DNA from: Patulibacter minatonensis DSM 18081
GTDB taxonomy: Bacteria > Actinomycetota > Thermoleophilia > Solirubrobacterales > Solirubrobacteraceae
Length of the DNA stretch: 64,000 nt
Direction: 5' to 3'
NCBI RefSeq assembly: GCF_000519325.1
Contig: NZ_KI912613.1
Span: forward strand, 2,403,280-2,467,279
Shown here: piece after piece, positions 35,117 through 43,343 of the stretch
Position numbering within the stretch: the stretch's first letter is position 1
How the letters are laid out: each line of letters begins with the position of its first letter
Notes under the pieces: generated by a model
What the model was told of the DNA's origin: nothing
What the model saw: the letters and a program-made list of their open reading frames with translations, nothing else
Database searches by the model: none
Made by a program: the position numbers and the translations under genes

Positions 35117-35493
35117 CAGTCGCCCGCGTCGATCAGCTCGATGCGGTACCCGTCCGGGTCGCGCACGAAGCAGATCCGCGAGCCGCCCTCGCGCACGCGG
35201 TACGGCGGCTTCTCCGGGGTGATGCCCTGGCCCTCGAGGGCCTCCAGGGTGGCGTCCAGGTCGCTCGACGTGATCGCGATGTGCCCGTAGCCGGTGCCGA
35301 TCTCGTACGACGAGACGCCGTGGTTGTACGTGAGCTCGAGGCGGGCACCGTCGCCCGGGAGGCCCAGGAAGACGTTGGTCGCGTCGCTGCCGATCGGCAT
35401 CCGCCGGAGCTCCTCGAAGCCCAGCGCCGCGTAGAACGCGACGGACCGATCCAGGTCGCCGACGCGGTAGCAGGTGTGGATCAGTGCGGGCAT
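35116..35493 (-). CDS. gloA: Lactoylglutathione lyase / glyoxalase I
   Basis: Metal-dependent isomerase of the vicinal-oxygen-chelate fold, 125 residues in two beta-alpha-beta-beta-beta modules. The four metal ligands of GloA are in place: His6 (ALIHTCYRV), Glu53 (RLELTYNHG), His71 (GYGHIAI) and Glu119 (GYRIELID). In actinobacteria the thiol may be mycothiol and not glutathione, so the exact adduct is uncertain. Coupled by overlap to the Ppx/GppA gene, which is unusual company for methylglyoxal detoxification. Confidence 0.92.
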   Translation of the reverse strand: MPALIHTCYRVGDLDRSVAFYAALGFEELRRMPIGSDATNVFLGLPGDGARLELTYNHGVSSYEIGTGYGHIAITSSDLDATLEALEGQGITPEKPPYRVREGGSRICFVRDPDGYRIELIDAGD

Positions 35494-35710
35494 CGACCGC
35501 GAGGCTAGCGATCGGGGGAGACGGGGCACGGGCCCACGGCGACGCGCGGCGTCCGGTGGCCGCCGTCCTCCGCCCGATGGGTGCGGCGGGGCCGCGTCGC
35601 CTTGTCCGGCCGGACGGGGTCGGCCGCCCGGGGGTTCGCGAGAATCCACGGTCCAGGCCGCCCGGTGACCTCATCGCCGGTGCGGTACCTCCTCCTCCCC
35701 AGGAGTCCCG

Positions 35711-37756
35711 ATGTCCCCGAAGACGCCCCCGCGTCGCCCAGCCCGCGCACTCCCGGTGGCCGCCGTGGCGGTGCTCGCCGTGGTCCCGGCCGGTGCGTCG
35801 GCCGCCGCGCGGCCGAAGCCGGCGAGGCTGACCGTCACGAGCGTGAGCTCGCCGCCATCAGGCCTGAAGGCGGGCGACCGCTTCACCGTGACCGGCAAGG
35901 TCCGGAACACCGGCGGCACGAGCAGCCCGGCGACCGTCGCGCTCGAGCTCCGCGCCGGATCGAGCCCGAAGGTCGTCTCCCCGCTCGGCGGTGACACGAT
36001 CGCCAAGGTCCGTCCCGGCACCACCCGGACGTTCCGGGCCCGCGTCACCGTCGGGCGGACCGTCCGGTTGAAGAGCCGCGACGCGACCTCCTACCTGCTC
36101 GCGGCGTGCGTGCGCCCGAGGCGCGGGTCCTCCGCCGTCTCGTGCCGCAAGGCCTCCGGGCGGTCCTCCGTCGCCGCGCCGCCCGCCGAGGTCGTCCCGG
36201 CACCTGCGCCGCCCGCGACCCCGGCGCCGACGCCCGCGACGCCGTCGCCGACCACCCCGACCACCCCGGCGCCCGATCCCACGGTCTTCACGTCCGGGGC
36301 CCGGACCCTCGGCGACACGCTGTTCCCGACGATCGGCAACGGCGGCTACGACGCGCAGCACTACGACCTCGACCTCCGGTACACCGTCGCGTCGAAGTTC
36401 CTCCGCGGCACCGTGACGATGACGGCCGTCGCCACGCAGGACCTCTCCGACTTCTCCCTCGACCTGACGGAGACCAACGACGTCGCGTCCGTGACCGTCG
36501 ACGGCGCGCCGGCGTCGTTCGCGCTGGACCCCGTCGACGACAAGCTCGTCGTCACCCCGCCCGCCGGGCTGCACGAGGGGTCGACCTTCCGGGTGGCGGT
36601 GGCCTACGGCGGGATCCAGACCCCCTTCATCGACCCCGACGGCTCCTCCGAGGGCTGGATCCCGGACGCGGACCTCGGCGCGACGGCGGTCGGTGAGCCC
36701 GTCGGCGCGATGGGCTGGTTCCCGAACAACAACGTGCCGTTCGACAAGGCGACCTACACGACGCGGATGACGGTGCCGTCGGACTTCAGCGTCCTCGGCA
36801 CCGGGGTGCTGAAGTCGAAGGAGGCCACCGGCACGGCCGACGCGCCGACGTCCACCTTCGTCTGGGACGACACCGACCCGACCGCGAGCTACCTGTACTC
36901 GGTGTCGATCGGGCGCTTCACGCTGAACTCGCCGGACCCGGCGGCACCGGTCCTGACGTCGCCCGCGGCGGGCGGCCTCAACACGCCGGTCCCGTTCTAC
37001 ACGGCGATCGACGGCTCGTTCATCCCGGCCTCGAAGGCCGCCATCCAGGCGAAGCTCGACCGCACGCCGAGCATCCTCGACTACTACGCGGACTACTACG
37101 GCGTGCAGTACCCGTTCTCCGCCGCGGGCGGCGTGGTGCCGCTCGTCGACGTCGGCTACTCGCTGGAGACGCAGGGCAAGCCGACCTACGCGACCACGAC
37201 CGACACGACCTCGACCGGCGTCGGGATCTCCACGGTCGCCCACGAGAACGGCCACATGTACTTCGGCGACGGCGTGACGCTCACGCAGTGGAAGGACATC
37301 TGGCTGAACGAGGGCATGACGGAGTTCACGTCCTGGCTCTGGCAGGCGAACGTCGAGAACGGCACGACGCTGGCGGCCCGGTACGCGTCGAACTACACGA
37401 ACTCGCGGTCCACGACCTACTGGCGCATCGCCCCGGCGAACCCGCCCACGGCCGCGGACATCTTCAACACGAACGCGATGTACAACCGCGGCGCGACGAC
37501 GATGCTCTCCATCCACGACATCCTGGGCGAGCAGCGTTTCAAGGACATGATGCACCGCTGGCTGACGGAGAACATGTACGGGAACGTCACCACGGAGCGG
37601 TTCATCGCGCTCGTGAAGGAGACCGACCCGACCCGGGCCGCGCGCTGGACGGAGTTCTTCCGCCAGTGGCTCTACACGAGCTACACGGGGACGCCCGCCA
37701 ACGGGAACAAGCCGTCGATCAACGTCGGCAACTTCGACACGTTCGTCCTGCCGTAG
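35711..37756 (+). CDS. Secreted M1-family zinc metallopeptidase with N-terminal CARDB-like domain
   Basis: The 681-residue product has a signal peptide (residues 1-32, ending ASAAA), a CARDB/Ig-like beta domain (about 38-150: VTSVSSPPSGLKAGDRFTV), a Pro/Thr linker (about 158-192) and an M1-type peptidase: tricorn-like N-domain (YDLDLRYTV), then the zinc site HENGH (His511, Glu512, His515) with the third ligand Glu534 in LNEGMTEF. The HEXXH-X18-E spacing is exact. The exopeptidase GAMEN motif is not recognisable, so specificity may differ from aminopeptidase N. AGGAG lies 6 bases before the ATG. Confidence 0.9.
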   Translation: MSPKTPPRRPARALPVAAVAVLAVVPAGASAAARPKPARLTVTSVSSPPSGLKAGDRFTVTGKVRNTGGTSSPATVALELRAGSSPKVVSPLGGDTIAKVRPGTTRTFRARVTVGRTVRLKSRDATSYLLAACVRPRRGSSAVSCRKASGRSSVAAPPAEVVPAPAPPATPAPTPATPSPTTPTTPAPDPTVFTSGARTLGDTLFPTIGNGGYDAQHYDLDLRYTVASKFLRGTVTMTAVATQDLSDFSLDLTETNDVASVTVDGAPASFALDPVDDKLVVTPPAGLHEGSTFRVAVAYGGIQTPFIDPDGSSEGWIPDADLGATAVGEPVGAMGWFPNNNVPFDKATYTTRMTVPSDFSVLGTGVLKSKEATGTADAPTSTFVWDDTDPTASYLYSVSIGRFTLNSPDPAAPVLTSPAAGGLNTPVPFYTAIDGSFIPASKAAIQAKLDRTPSILDYYADYYGVQYPFSAAGGVVPLVDVGYSLETQGKPTYATTTDTTSTGVGISTVAHENGHMYFGDGVTLTQWKDIWLNEGMTEFTSWLWQANVENGTTLAARYASNYTNSRSTTYWRIAPANPPTAADIFNTNAMYNRGATTMLSIHDILGEQRFKDMMHRWLTENMYGNVTTERFIALVKETDPTRAARWTEFFRQWLYTSYTGTPANGNKPSINVGNFDTFVLP

Positions 37757-37796
37757 CGGAAGCGGGGCGGGGAGGGGATCTGCGAGCATCGGCCCC

Positions 37797-38585
37797 ATGG
37801 CCGACCTCGTCGTGGAACGCATCGAGATCCCCTCCTTCGTGGGCAACTCCTACGTCGTCGGGTTCGCCGGAGGGCCGTGCGCGTTCATCGACGCCGGCGC
37901 CGACGCGGCGAAGATGAGCGAGGCCGCCGCGCGGCACGGGATGACGCCCGCGGCGGTGCTCCTGACGCACCACCACTACGACCACGTGTCGGAGCTCGAG
38001 GAGATCCTCGACCGCATCGGCAAGGTCGACGTGATGATCCACGAGTTCGAGCAGCCGCTCGCCGAGGAGTTCGCCACCGGCTACACGGCGAACATCGAGC
38101 ACCGCGAGCTGATCCGGATCGGCGACGACCTCGAGCTCCGCGCGATCGCGACGCCCGGCCACACGAAGGGCATGCTGAGCTTCCTCGGCCACGGCCACGT
38201 GTTCACGGGCGACACGCTCTTCCGCGAGTCGGTCGCCGGCGTCCGAGCCCCCGGCCACACGACGTTCGAGGACCTGCGCTCCTCGATCATGGACACGCTG
38301 CTCGACCTGCCCGACGAGACGGTCGTCGTCTCCGGTCACGCCGCCCCGTCGACGATCGGCCACGAGCGCGAGCACAACCCCTTCGTCCGCGTCTGGGACG
38401 GCACGGACCCCGAGGGCGACGAGCCGGTGATCGTGTCGCTGCCCGACGACGACGGCGAGTCCGCCGACCACGAGGTCCGCCTGGTCCTCGAGGCCGCCGA
38501 CTACGACGGCGGCACGAAGTGCTGGATCCGGTGGCCGGACGGTTCGGACGATCTCGTGCCGGGCAGCAAGGTCCGCCGTCCCTAG
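37797..38585 (+). CDS. Metallo-beta-lactamase-fold hydrolase with C-terminal extension
   Basis: The 262-residue product has a glyoxalase-II-like core of about 185 residues: metal motif HHHYDH (His58, His60, Asp62, His63), ATPGHTKGMLSFLG, FTGDTLF and VVSGHAAPST. Two metals and a thioester or similar substrate are usual for the group. The last ~75 residues (EGDEPVIVSLPDDDGESA to SKVRRP) form an extra acidic beta region. The final codons, encoding DDLVPGSKVRRP, are duplicated in the non-coding DNA 84 bases downstream. Confidence 0.88.
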   Translation: MADLVVERIEIPSFVGNSYVVGFAGGPCAFIDAGADAAKMSEAAARHGMTPAAVLLTHHHYDHVSELEEILDRIGKVDVMIHEFEQPLAEEFATGYTANIEHRELIRIGDDLELRAIATPGHTKGMLSFLGHGHVFTGDTLFRESVAGVRAPGHTTFEDLRSSIMDTLLDLPDETVVVSGHAAPSTIGHEREHNPFVRVWDGTDPEGDEPVIVSLPDDDGESADHEVRLVLEAADYDGGTKCWIRWPDGSDDLVPGSKVRRP

Positions 38586-38667
38586 ACGGTGAGGCCCGAG
38601 ACGAGATCGGCACTGCAACGTTCGGGTGCTGACGATCTCGTCCCGGGCAGCAAGGTCCGCCGTCCCT
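38547..38667 (+). repeat. Duplicated 3' end of the metallo-hydrolase gene (37 bp, 36 identical)
   Basis: Bases 38547-38583 recur at 38631-38667 with one mismatch, again followed by a stop (TAG, then TGA). Between them, 38595-38609 is an inverted copy of 38633-38647 (14 of 15 bases pair), so the second copy can fold into a hairpin. A weaker alternative pairing with the first copy is possible. Confidence 0.88.
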
Positions 38668-38741
38668 GAGGCCTCGGGGCCCGTATGAGGGTTCCCTGAG
38701 AGGCCACATCCCGCGGCGGTGCGGTCGCGTACGATCGCCCG

Positions 38742-39731
38742 ATGCATTCCCGGTACGCCACGCGATGGCCCCGCGTGGCGGCCGTCGCCGCCACCGCCCT
38801 GGTGGTCGCCGCGCTCCCCGCCCTGACCCCTCGATCAGCCGGGGCCGCGGACCGCGGCAACGTCTACGCCGGGTGCCGGATCCTGCCCGCCGACAGCCCG
38901 TGGAACACGCGGGTCGACAAGCGGCCCGTCGACCCGATGTCCTCGGCGTACATCGCGTCGGCCGGGTCGTGGCGCAACCTCTCCTGGTCCTACGGCACGT
39001 CCGCCGGCTCGGCCTACGCGCTCCCGGTGAACGTCGCCGGCCCGACGCAACCCGCGGTCGACGTGCCGCAGACCATGTTCCACACCGACCCGGGGCCCTA
39101 CCCGATCCCGTCGGACGTCCGGGTCCAGCCGGGGAGCGATCGGCACGTGGTGATCGTGCAGCGCGGCACCTGCCGGCTGTTCGAGCTCTACCACGCCCGC
39201 CGGGAGGACGGCCGGTGGCAGGCGGACAGCGGCGCGATCTGGGACCTCACCCGGAACGAGCAGCGCCCCGGCGGCCGGACGTCCGCCAACGCCGCCGGCC
39301 TGCCGGTCTTCCCCGGTGTCCTGAACCAGAACGACGCGCGGCGCAGGACGATCACCCATGCGCTGGGCGTCACGCTCCCGGAGATCCAGGACACCTGGGT
39401 GCCGCCGGCGTCGCACTCCGACGGCAAGCGGACCGAGTCGCGCTTCATGCCGATGGGCACCCGGCTGCGGCTGCGGTCGAGCTTCCGGCTGTCGCGCCTG
39501 CCGCGCCAGGCCCGGATCATCGGCACCGCGCTCAAGCGCTACGGCCTGATCGTCACCGACACCAGCGGCACCCCCGACAACCGCCAGTACGACGGCGTGA
39601 ACATCGACGGCGAGGCGTCCCGGTACTTCGACGAGGCGTCCCGGCTGGCGCTGTACGGCCTGCACCTGCGGGACTTCGTGGTCGTCCGCCACGCCGGGCC
39701 GCAGCGCCGGCTGGCGGACCTCGAGCCCTGA
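38742..39731 (+). CDS. Secreted protein of unknown function
   Basis: The 329-residue product has a signal peptide (residues 1-35, VAAVAATALVVAALPAL, cleavage around AGA-AD), then a single-domain mature protein. It starts with CRILPADSPWNTRVDK and contains ALPVNVAGPTQ, HVVIVQRGTCRLFELYHA, NAAGLPVFPGVLN, ITHALGVTLPEIQ and RQYDGVNIDGEASRYFD. Similar secreted proteins seem common in actinobacteria, but I know no assigned activity. The conserved Trp, His and Asp suggest a carbohydrate- or wall-related function only as a guess. The duplicated repeat lies in its upstream region. Confidence 0.8.
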   Translation: MHSRYATRWPRVAAVAATALVVAALPALTPRSAGAADRGNVYAGCRILPADSPWNTRVDKRPVDPMSSAYIASAGSWRNLSWSYGTSAGSAYALPVNVAGPTQPAVDVPQTMFHTDPGPYPIPSDVRVQPGSDRHVVIVQRGTCRLFELYHARREDGRWQADSGAIWDLTRNEQRPGGRTSANAAGLPVFPGVLNQNDARRRTITHALGVTLPEIQDTWVPPASHSDGKRTESRFMPMGTRLRLRSSFRLSRLPRQARIIGTALKRYGLIVTDTSGTPDNRQYDGVNIDGEASRYFDEASRLALYGLHLRDFVVVRHAGPQRRLADLEP

Positions 39732-39883
39732 CGGGGACGGGCCCGCCGGCCGGGCAGCGCCGCCGCTGCGGGCGGCTCGACGAGTGCCTGCGCGCCACCT
39801 CGGGCCCCCCTGCACCCGGGCCGGGGTCCGCCGTCCGGCCCGGAGCGCCTGACGGGCGGCCGACCCCGGGTACGATCGACCGC

Positions 39884-41338
39884 ATGGCGGAGCGACGCGG
39901 GTGGCGCAAGGGGACGGACGCCTCTCCCGAGGGGGACGAGGAGACCGCGGCGATCCCGACGGGCCGCTACCGCCGGGCCGCCTCGCTGGGCCGCCTCGCC
40001 GCCCGGGCCGCCGTCCGCGACGGCGCCACGCGCGTCACGAACTACGGCCGCACCGACGAGGAGCGCGGGCGCCGGATGTCGGAGCAGCAGTTCCGCACCG
40101 CCGAGCAGATCGTCGACGTGCTCGGGACGATGAAGGGCGCGGCCATGAAGATCGGCCAGGTCCTGAGTTTCATGGACGTCGGCCTCGTGCCGCCGGAGCA
40201 CCGCGAGGAGTTCCAGAAGAAGCTCTCGAAGCTGCGGGACATGGCGCCCAGCGTGGCCTTCAAGGACATGCGCAAGGTCATCGAGGCCGACATGGGCATG
40301 AAGCTGAAGGAGGTCTTCGCGGAGTTCGACGAGGAGGCGATCGGCGCCGCGTCGATCGGCCAGGTCTACAAGGCCCGGCTGCACGAGCGCCCGAAGGGCT
40401 GGAGCACCGACGTCGCCGCCGTGAAGGTCCAGTACCCGGGCATCGACGCGGCCGTCCGGTCGGACCTCCAGAACCTCGGCCTGATCCTCCGCTTGGCGAA
40501 GGCCGTCGCGCCGGGCCTCGACGTCCAGTCCGTCGGGGACGAGATCCGCGAGCGCACGATCGAGGAGCTCGACTACGAGCTCGAGGCCCAGAACCAGCGG
40601 ACGATGGCGCGCGCGCACCGCGGCCACCCGTTCGTCTTCGTCCCCGAGGTCGCCACCGAGCTCTGCGGCAAGCGCGTCACGGTCACCGAGTTCGTCGAGG
40701 GCGAGGGCTTCGACGCCTGGCAGGAGAAGGGCCAGGACGAGCGCAACCGCCTCGCCGAGATCGTCTTCCGCTTCTACTACGGCGGCGTCTGGCGGGACGG
40801 GCAGTTCTCCGCCGACCCGCATCCGGGCAACTCGATCCTGATGGCCGACGGGCGCGTCGCGTTCCTCGACTTCGGGCTCTTCCACCGCATCTCGCGCGAC
40901 ATGGTGCAGGCGCAGGCGGAGACGATCCGGCTGTGCCTCGCCCGCGACGGGGACGCCCTGCTCCGGCACATGCAGGAGATCCGGTGGATCCCGCCGTCCG
41001 CCGGCTTCACCCCGGAGGACGCGCTGGAGATCGCCGAGAAGCTCGTCTGGTTCGCGATGGACGACGAGGACGCCCGACTGGCGCCCGAGCACGTCGCCGA
41101 GATGGTCTTCGAGGTCTCCGATCCCCGCTCGCCGCACTGGTCGAAGGTCCGCCGTGCCACCGTGCCGGCCGAGTACGTGTGGTCGCTGCGCCTCGGCGGG
41201 ATGGCGATCGCGGTCTGCTCCCAGCTGGACGCCAGCCTGAACTACCACCGCATCGTCCGCGAGTGGCTGATGGGCGATCAGCCGCTCGGCGAGCTGGGCG
41301 CCGCGGAGTCCGCCTGGCTGGAGGAGCGCGGGCGCTGA
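39884..41338 (+). CDS. ABC1/AarF/UbiB-family atypical kinase
   Basis: The 484-residue product carries the hallmarks of the ADCK/UbiB family: KGAAMKIGQVLSFMD (the KxGQ motif), AAASIGQVYKARL (Ala-rich loop replacing the usual Gly-rich loop), VAVKVQYPGI with the catalytic Lys, EELDYELEAQNQ, and the catalytic/metal motifs FSADPHPGNSI and VAFLDFGLF. Family members are ATPases linked to quinone synthesis or lipid-related processes. The N-terminal 60 residues are charged and lineage-specific. ATG 39884 fits the start of conserved sequence. Convergent with the MFS gene. Confidence 0.9.
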   Translation: MAERRGWRKGTDASPEGDEETAAIPTGRYRRAASLGRLAARAAVRDGATRVTNYGRTDEERGRRMSEQQFRTAEQIVDVLGTMKGAAMKIGQVLSFMDVGLVPPEHREEFQKKLSKLRDMAPSVAFKDMRKVIEADMGMKLKEVFAEFDEEAIGAASIGQVYKARLHERPKGWSTDVAAVKVQYPGIDAAVRSDLQNLGLILRLAKAVAPGLDVQSVGDEIRERTIEELDYELEAQNQRTMARAHRGHPFVFVPEVATELCGKRVTVTEFVEGEGFDAWQEKGQDERNRLAEIVFRFYYGGVWRDGQFSADPHPGNSILMADGRVAFLDFGLFHRISRDMVQAQAETIRLCLARDGDALLRHMQEIRWIPPSAGFTPEDALEIAEKLVWFAMDDEDARLAPEHVAEMVFEVSDPRSPHWSKVRRATVPAEYVWSLRLGGMAIAVCSQLDASLNYHRIVREWLMGDQPLGELGAAESAWLEERGR

Positions 41339-41349
41339 CCGGCGGTCCG

Positions 41350-41362
41350 GGCACACCGTGCC
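41350..41362. terminator. Short hairpin between converging genes
   Basis: GGCAC (41350-41354) and GTGCC (41358-41362) pair across a 3-base loop in the 39-bp gap between the UbiB-like and MFS genes; a 10-bp palindrome follows at 41360-41369. Possible weak terminator. Confidence 0.3.
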
Positions 41363-41377
41363 TCGAGGCCGGTGCGT

Positions 41378-42586
41378 TCAGGCGGCCGGCCGGAGCACCG
41401 AGCGGAACGCCGCGACCCCGAGCCCGGCGAGCCCGATCGCCAGTGCGCCCGCGGCGAACGCGGCGTGCGGGCTCGCCGCGCCGACCAGGAGTCCCGCCAG
41501 CGCCGCGCCCGAGGCGGCACCGGCGTAGAGCCCGCTGCCCAGCCAGGTGAACGCCTCGGTCGCGGTGCCGTCGGCGGCGAGCTGCCCGCAGAGCGAGTAG
41601 ACGACGGTGAACAGCGGGGCGATCGCTCCGCCGGCCAGGACGAGCCCGAGGCCCAGCAGGACGAGGTTCGGTGCGACGGCGAGCAGGCCGTGCCCCGCGG
41701 TGCAGAGCAGCACGAGCAGGAGCAGCGTCCGCTCCGGCGAGCCCGGGCCCGGTCCGCGGTGCGCCGTGATCAGGCCGGCGACGAGGCTGCCCAGGCAGTA
41801 GGCCGCCAGGAGCAGGCCGACGGCGCCGGGGTCCCCGGCCTCCTCCGCGGCCGCGGTGATCGCGAGCTCCACGGCCCCGAACATGACGCCGAGACCGACC
41901 GTGATCGCCAGGAGCGCCCGGATCGACCCGAGCCGCATGGGCCCGGCACCGGCCGTCCGGCGGGTGCCCGTCGCCGCGACGGCGCGGGGCTCCGGCGCCG
42001 CCGCGAACAGCAGCGTGGCGGCCAGCAGGACGACCGCCGCGACGCCGAGACCGAGCGCCGGGTCGTGCGCCGCGATCAGGCTGATGAACACGAGCGGCCC
42101 GACCATGAACGTGATCTCCTGCACCGACGCCTCGACCGCGAGCGCCGCATGGCGGACCGCGGGGTCGGGGACGATCCGGCCGAGCAGGGCCCGCAGGCAC
42201 GCGGCGATCGGCGGCTGGGTGGCGCCGGCGACGAGCGCGAACGGCAGGAGCGCCCACGCGGGGGTCGTGCCCGGGAGGAGCGCGGCGAGCACCATCGCGG
42301 CACCCGCCACGATGCCGGTCACCGCGAGCACGCCGGACTGCCCGACCCGGTCGATGACGCGCCCCAGGAGGGGCCCGCCGGCCGCCATGCCGAGACCGGC
42401 GACGCCGGACACCGCGCCGGCGAGCGCGTAGCTGCCGCCGAGGTCGCGGGTCCGGAGCAGGAACAACAGCGCCAGCACCGCCTCTGGCGCGCGGGCGACG
42501 AGCGACAGGCCGAGCAGCCGCGCGACCCCCGGGCTGCGGAGGGCGGCGACCGCGGGACTGCGCGGGGTGGCGGGCACCGAGGACAC
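41378..42586 (-). CDS. MFS transporter
   Basis: The 402-residue product has twelve predicted helices in two halves separated by a cytoplasmic loop (about 195-215, EPRAVAATGTRRTAGAG). The loop after helix 2 reads GGPLLGRVIDRVGQSG, the MFS motif A position. The substrate is unknown; a TetR gene directly upstream on the same strand suggests drug or metabolite efflux. GTG start at 42586. A palindrome lies 12-30 bases upstream. Confidence 0.88.
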   Translation of the reverse strand: MSSVPATPRSPAVAALRSPGVARLLGLSLVARAPEAVLALLFLLRTRDLGGSYALAGAVSGVAGLGMAAGGPLLGRVIDRVGQSGVLAVTGIVAGAAMVLAALLPGTTPAWALLPFALVAGATQPPIAACLRALLGRIVPDPAVRHAALAVEASVQEITFMVGPLVFISLIAAHDPALGLGVAAVVLLAATLLFAAAPEPRAVAATGTRRTAGAGPMRLGSIRALLAITVGLGVMFGAVELAITAAAEEAGDPGAVGLLLAAYCLGSLVAGLITAHRGPGPGSPERTLLLLVLLCTAGHGLLAVAPNLVLLGLGLVLAGGAIAPLFTVVYSLCGQLAADGTATEAFTWLGSGLYAGAASGAALAGLLVGAASPHAAFAAGALAIGLAGLGVAAFRSVLRPAA

Positions 42587-42598
42587 GCCTCGAGCCTA

Positions 42599-42616
42599 AC
42601 TGATGGAGATATCAGT
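42599..42616 (-). promoter_or_regulatory. Palindrome ACTGAT-N6-ATCAGT, likely TetR operator
   Basis: Exact 6-base arms around GGAGAT, in the 130-bp gap between the TetR stop and the MFS start. The AT-content stands out from the surrounding DNA. The position directly before the MFS gene fits repression of the transporter by the neighbouring TetR protein (inference). Confidence 0.5.
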
Positions 42617-42716
42617 AGGACGCGAGGTCGCGGGTCTTCCGGGCGCCGGGTTCGAGTCCGTGCCGCCGTGGGCCGGAGCTCGCCGCGTCGCGGCTCCGGG
42701 GCGGGACTGGTGCGCG

Positions 42717-43343
42717 CTAGCGGAGCGCCCCGTCCAGCGCGTCGGTCAGCACGCCGCGGGCGCCCTCGTCGTCGACGAGTCCGCAGTTCAGCGCCGGGCC
42801 GAGCCCGTCGGACACCGTGATCAGGAGCAGCGCGACGCGGTCGGGGTCCACGTGGGCCGGCACGTCCTCGCCTGCGCGACCGTCGCGGAGGAGTCCGGCG
42901 AGCGTGGCGATCCACGCGGCCTGCCGGGCGCTGACGGCCTCGCGGACGACGGGGGAGAACCGGGCGCGCGAGCTCACCTGGCTCCAGAGCTCCCAGCCGT
43001 CGCCGCCGGCGAGCAGGCCGTCCTCCCGCTGCTCGTCCCCCGGGATCGTGGCGCGGCGGAGGAAGCGGACGATCGCGGTGCGGCCGGGCTCGGCCTCCCG
43101 GGCGTCGGCCTCGACGGCGGCGAGCTCGCGCTCGTCGACCCGGACGAAGGCCTCGGCGATCAGCGCGTCGCGGTCGTCGACGTGGGAGCTGACCAGCGGC
43201 TGCGAGACCCCGGCCTCGTCGGCGACGTCCTGCAGCCGGAACGCGTGGACCCCGTGGGCGACGATCGCGCGGGCCGCGGCCTCGAGGATCGTCTCCCGGC
43301 GCTCGGCGTGGGTCAGGCGGGTGCGTGGGGGCCCGGAGCTCAC
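42717..43343 (-). CDS. TetR-family transcriptional regulator
   Basis: The 208-residue product has an N-terminal TetR helix-turn-helix (ERRETILEAAARAIVAHGVH, then LQDVADEAGVSQPLVSSHV) and an all-helical ligand/dimer domain. It probably represses the MFS gene downstream and possibly its own operon. GTG 43343 overlaps the MOSC stop (GTGA). The HTH helix reads SQPLVSSHVDDRDAL in place of the common YYHF-type sequence, so its operator may be unusual. Confidence 0.9.
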   Translation of the reverse strand: MSSGPPRTRLTHAERRETILEAAARAIVAHGVHAFRLQDVADEAGVSQPLVSSHVDDRDALIAEAFVRVDERELAAVEADAREAEPGRTAIVRFLRRATIPGDEQREDGLLAGGDGWELWSQVSSRARFSPVVREAVSARQAAWIATLAGLLRDGRAGEDVPAHVDPDRVALLLITVSDGLGPALNCGLVDDEGARGVLTDALDGALR

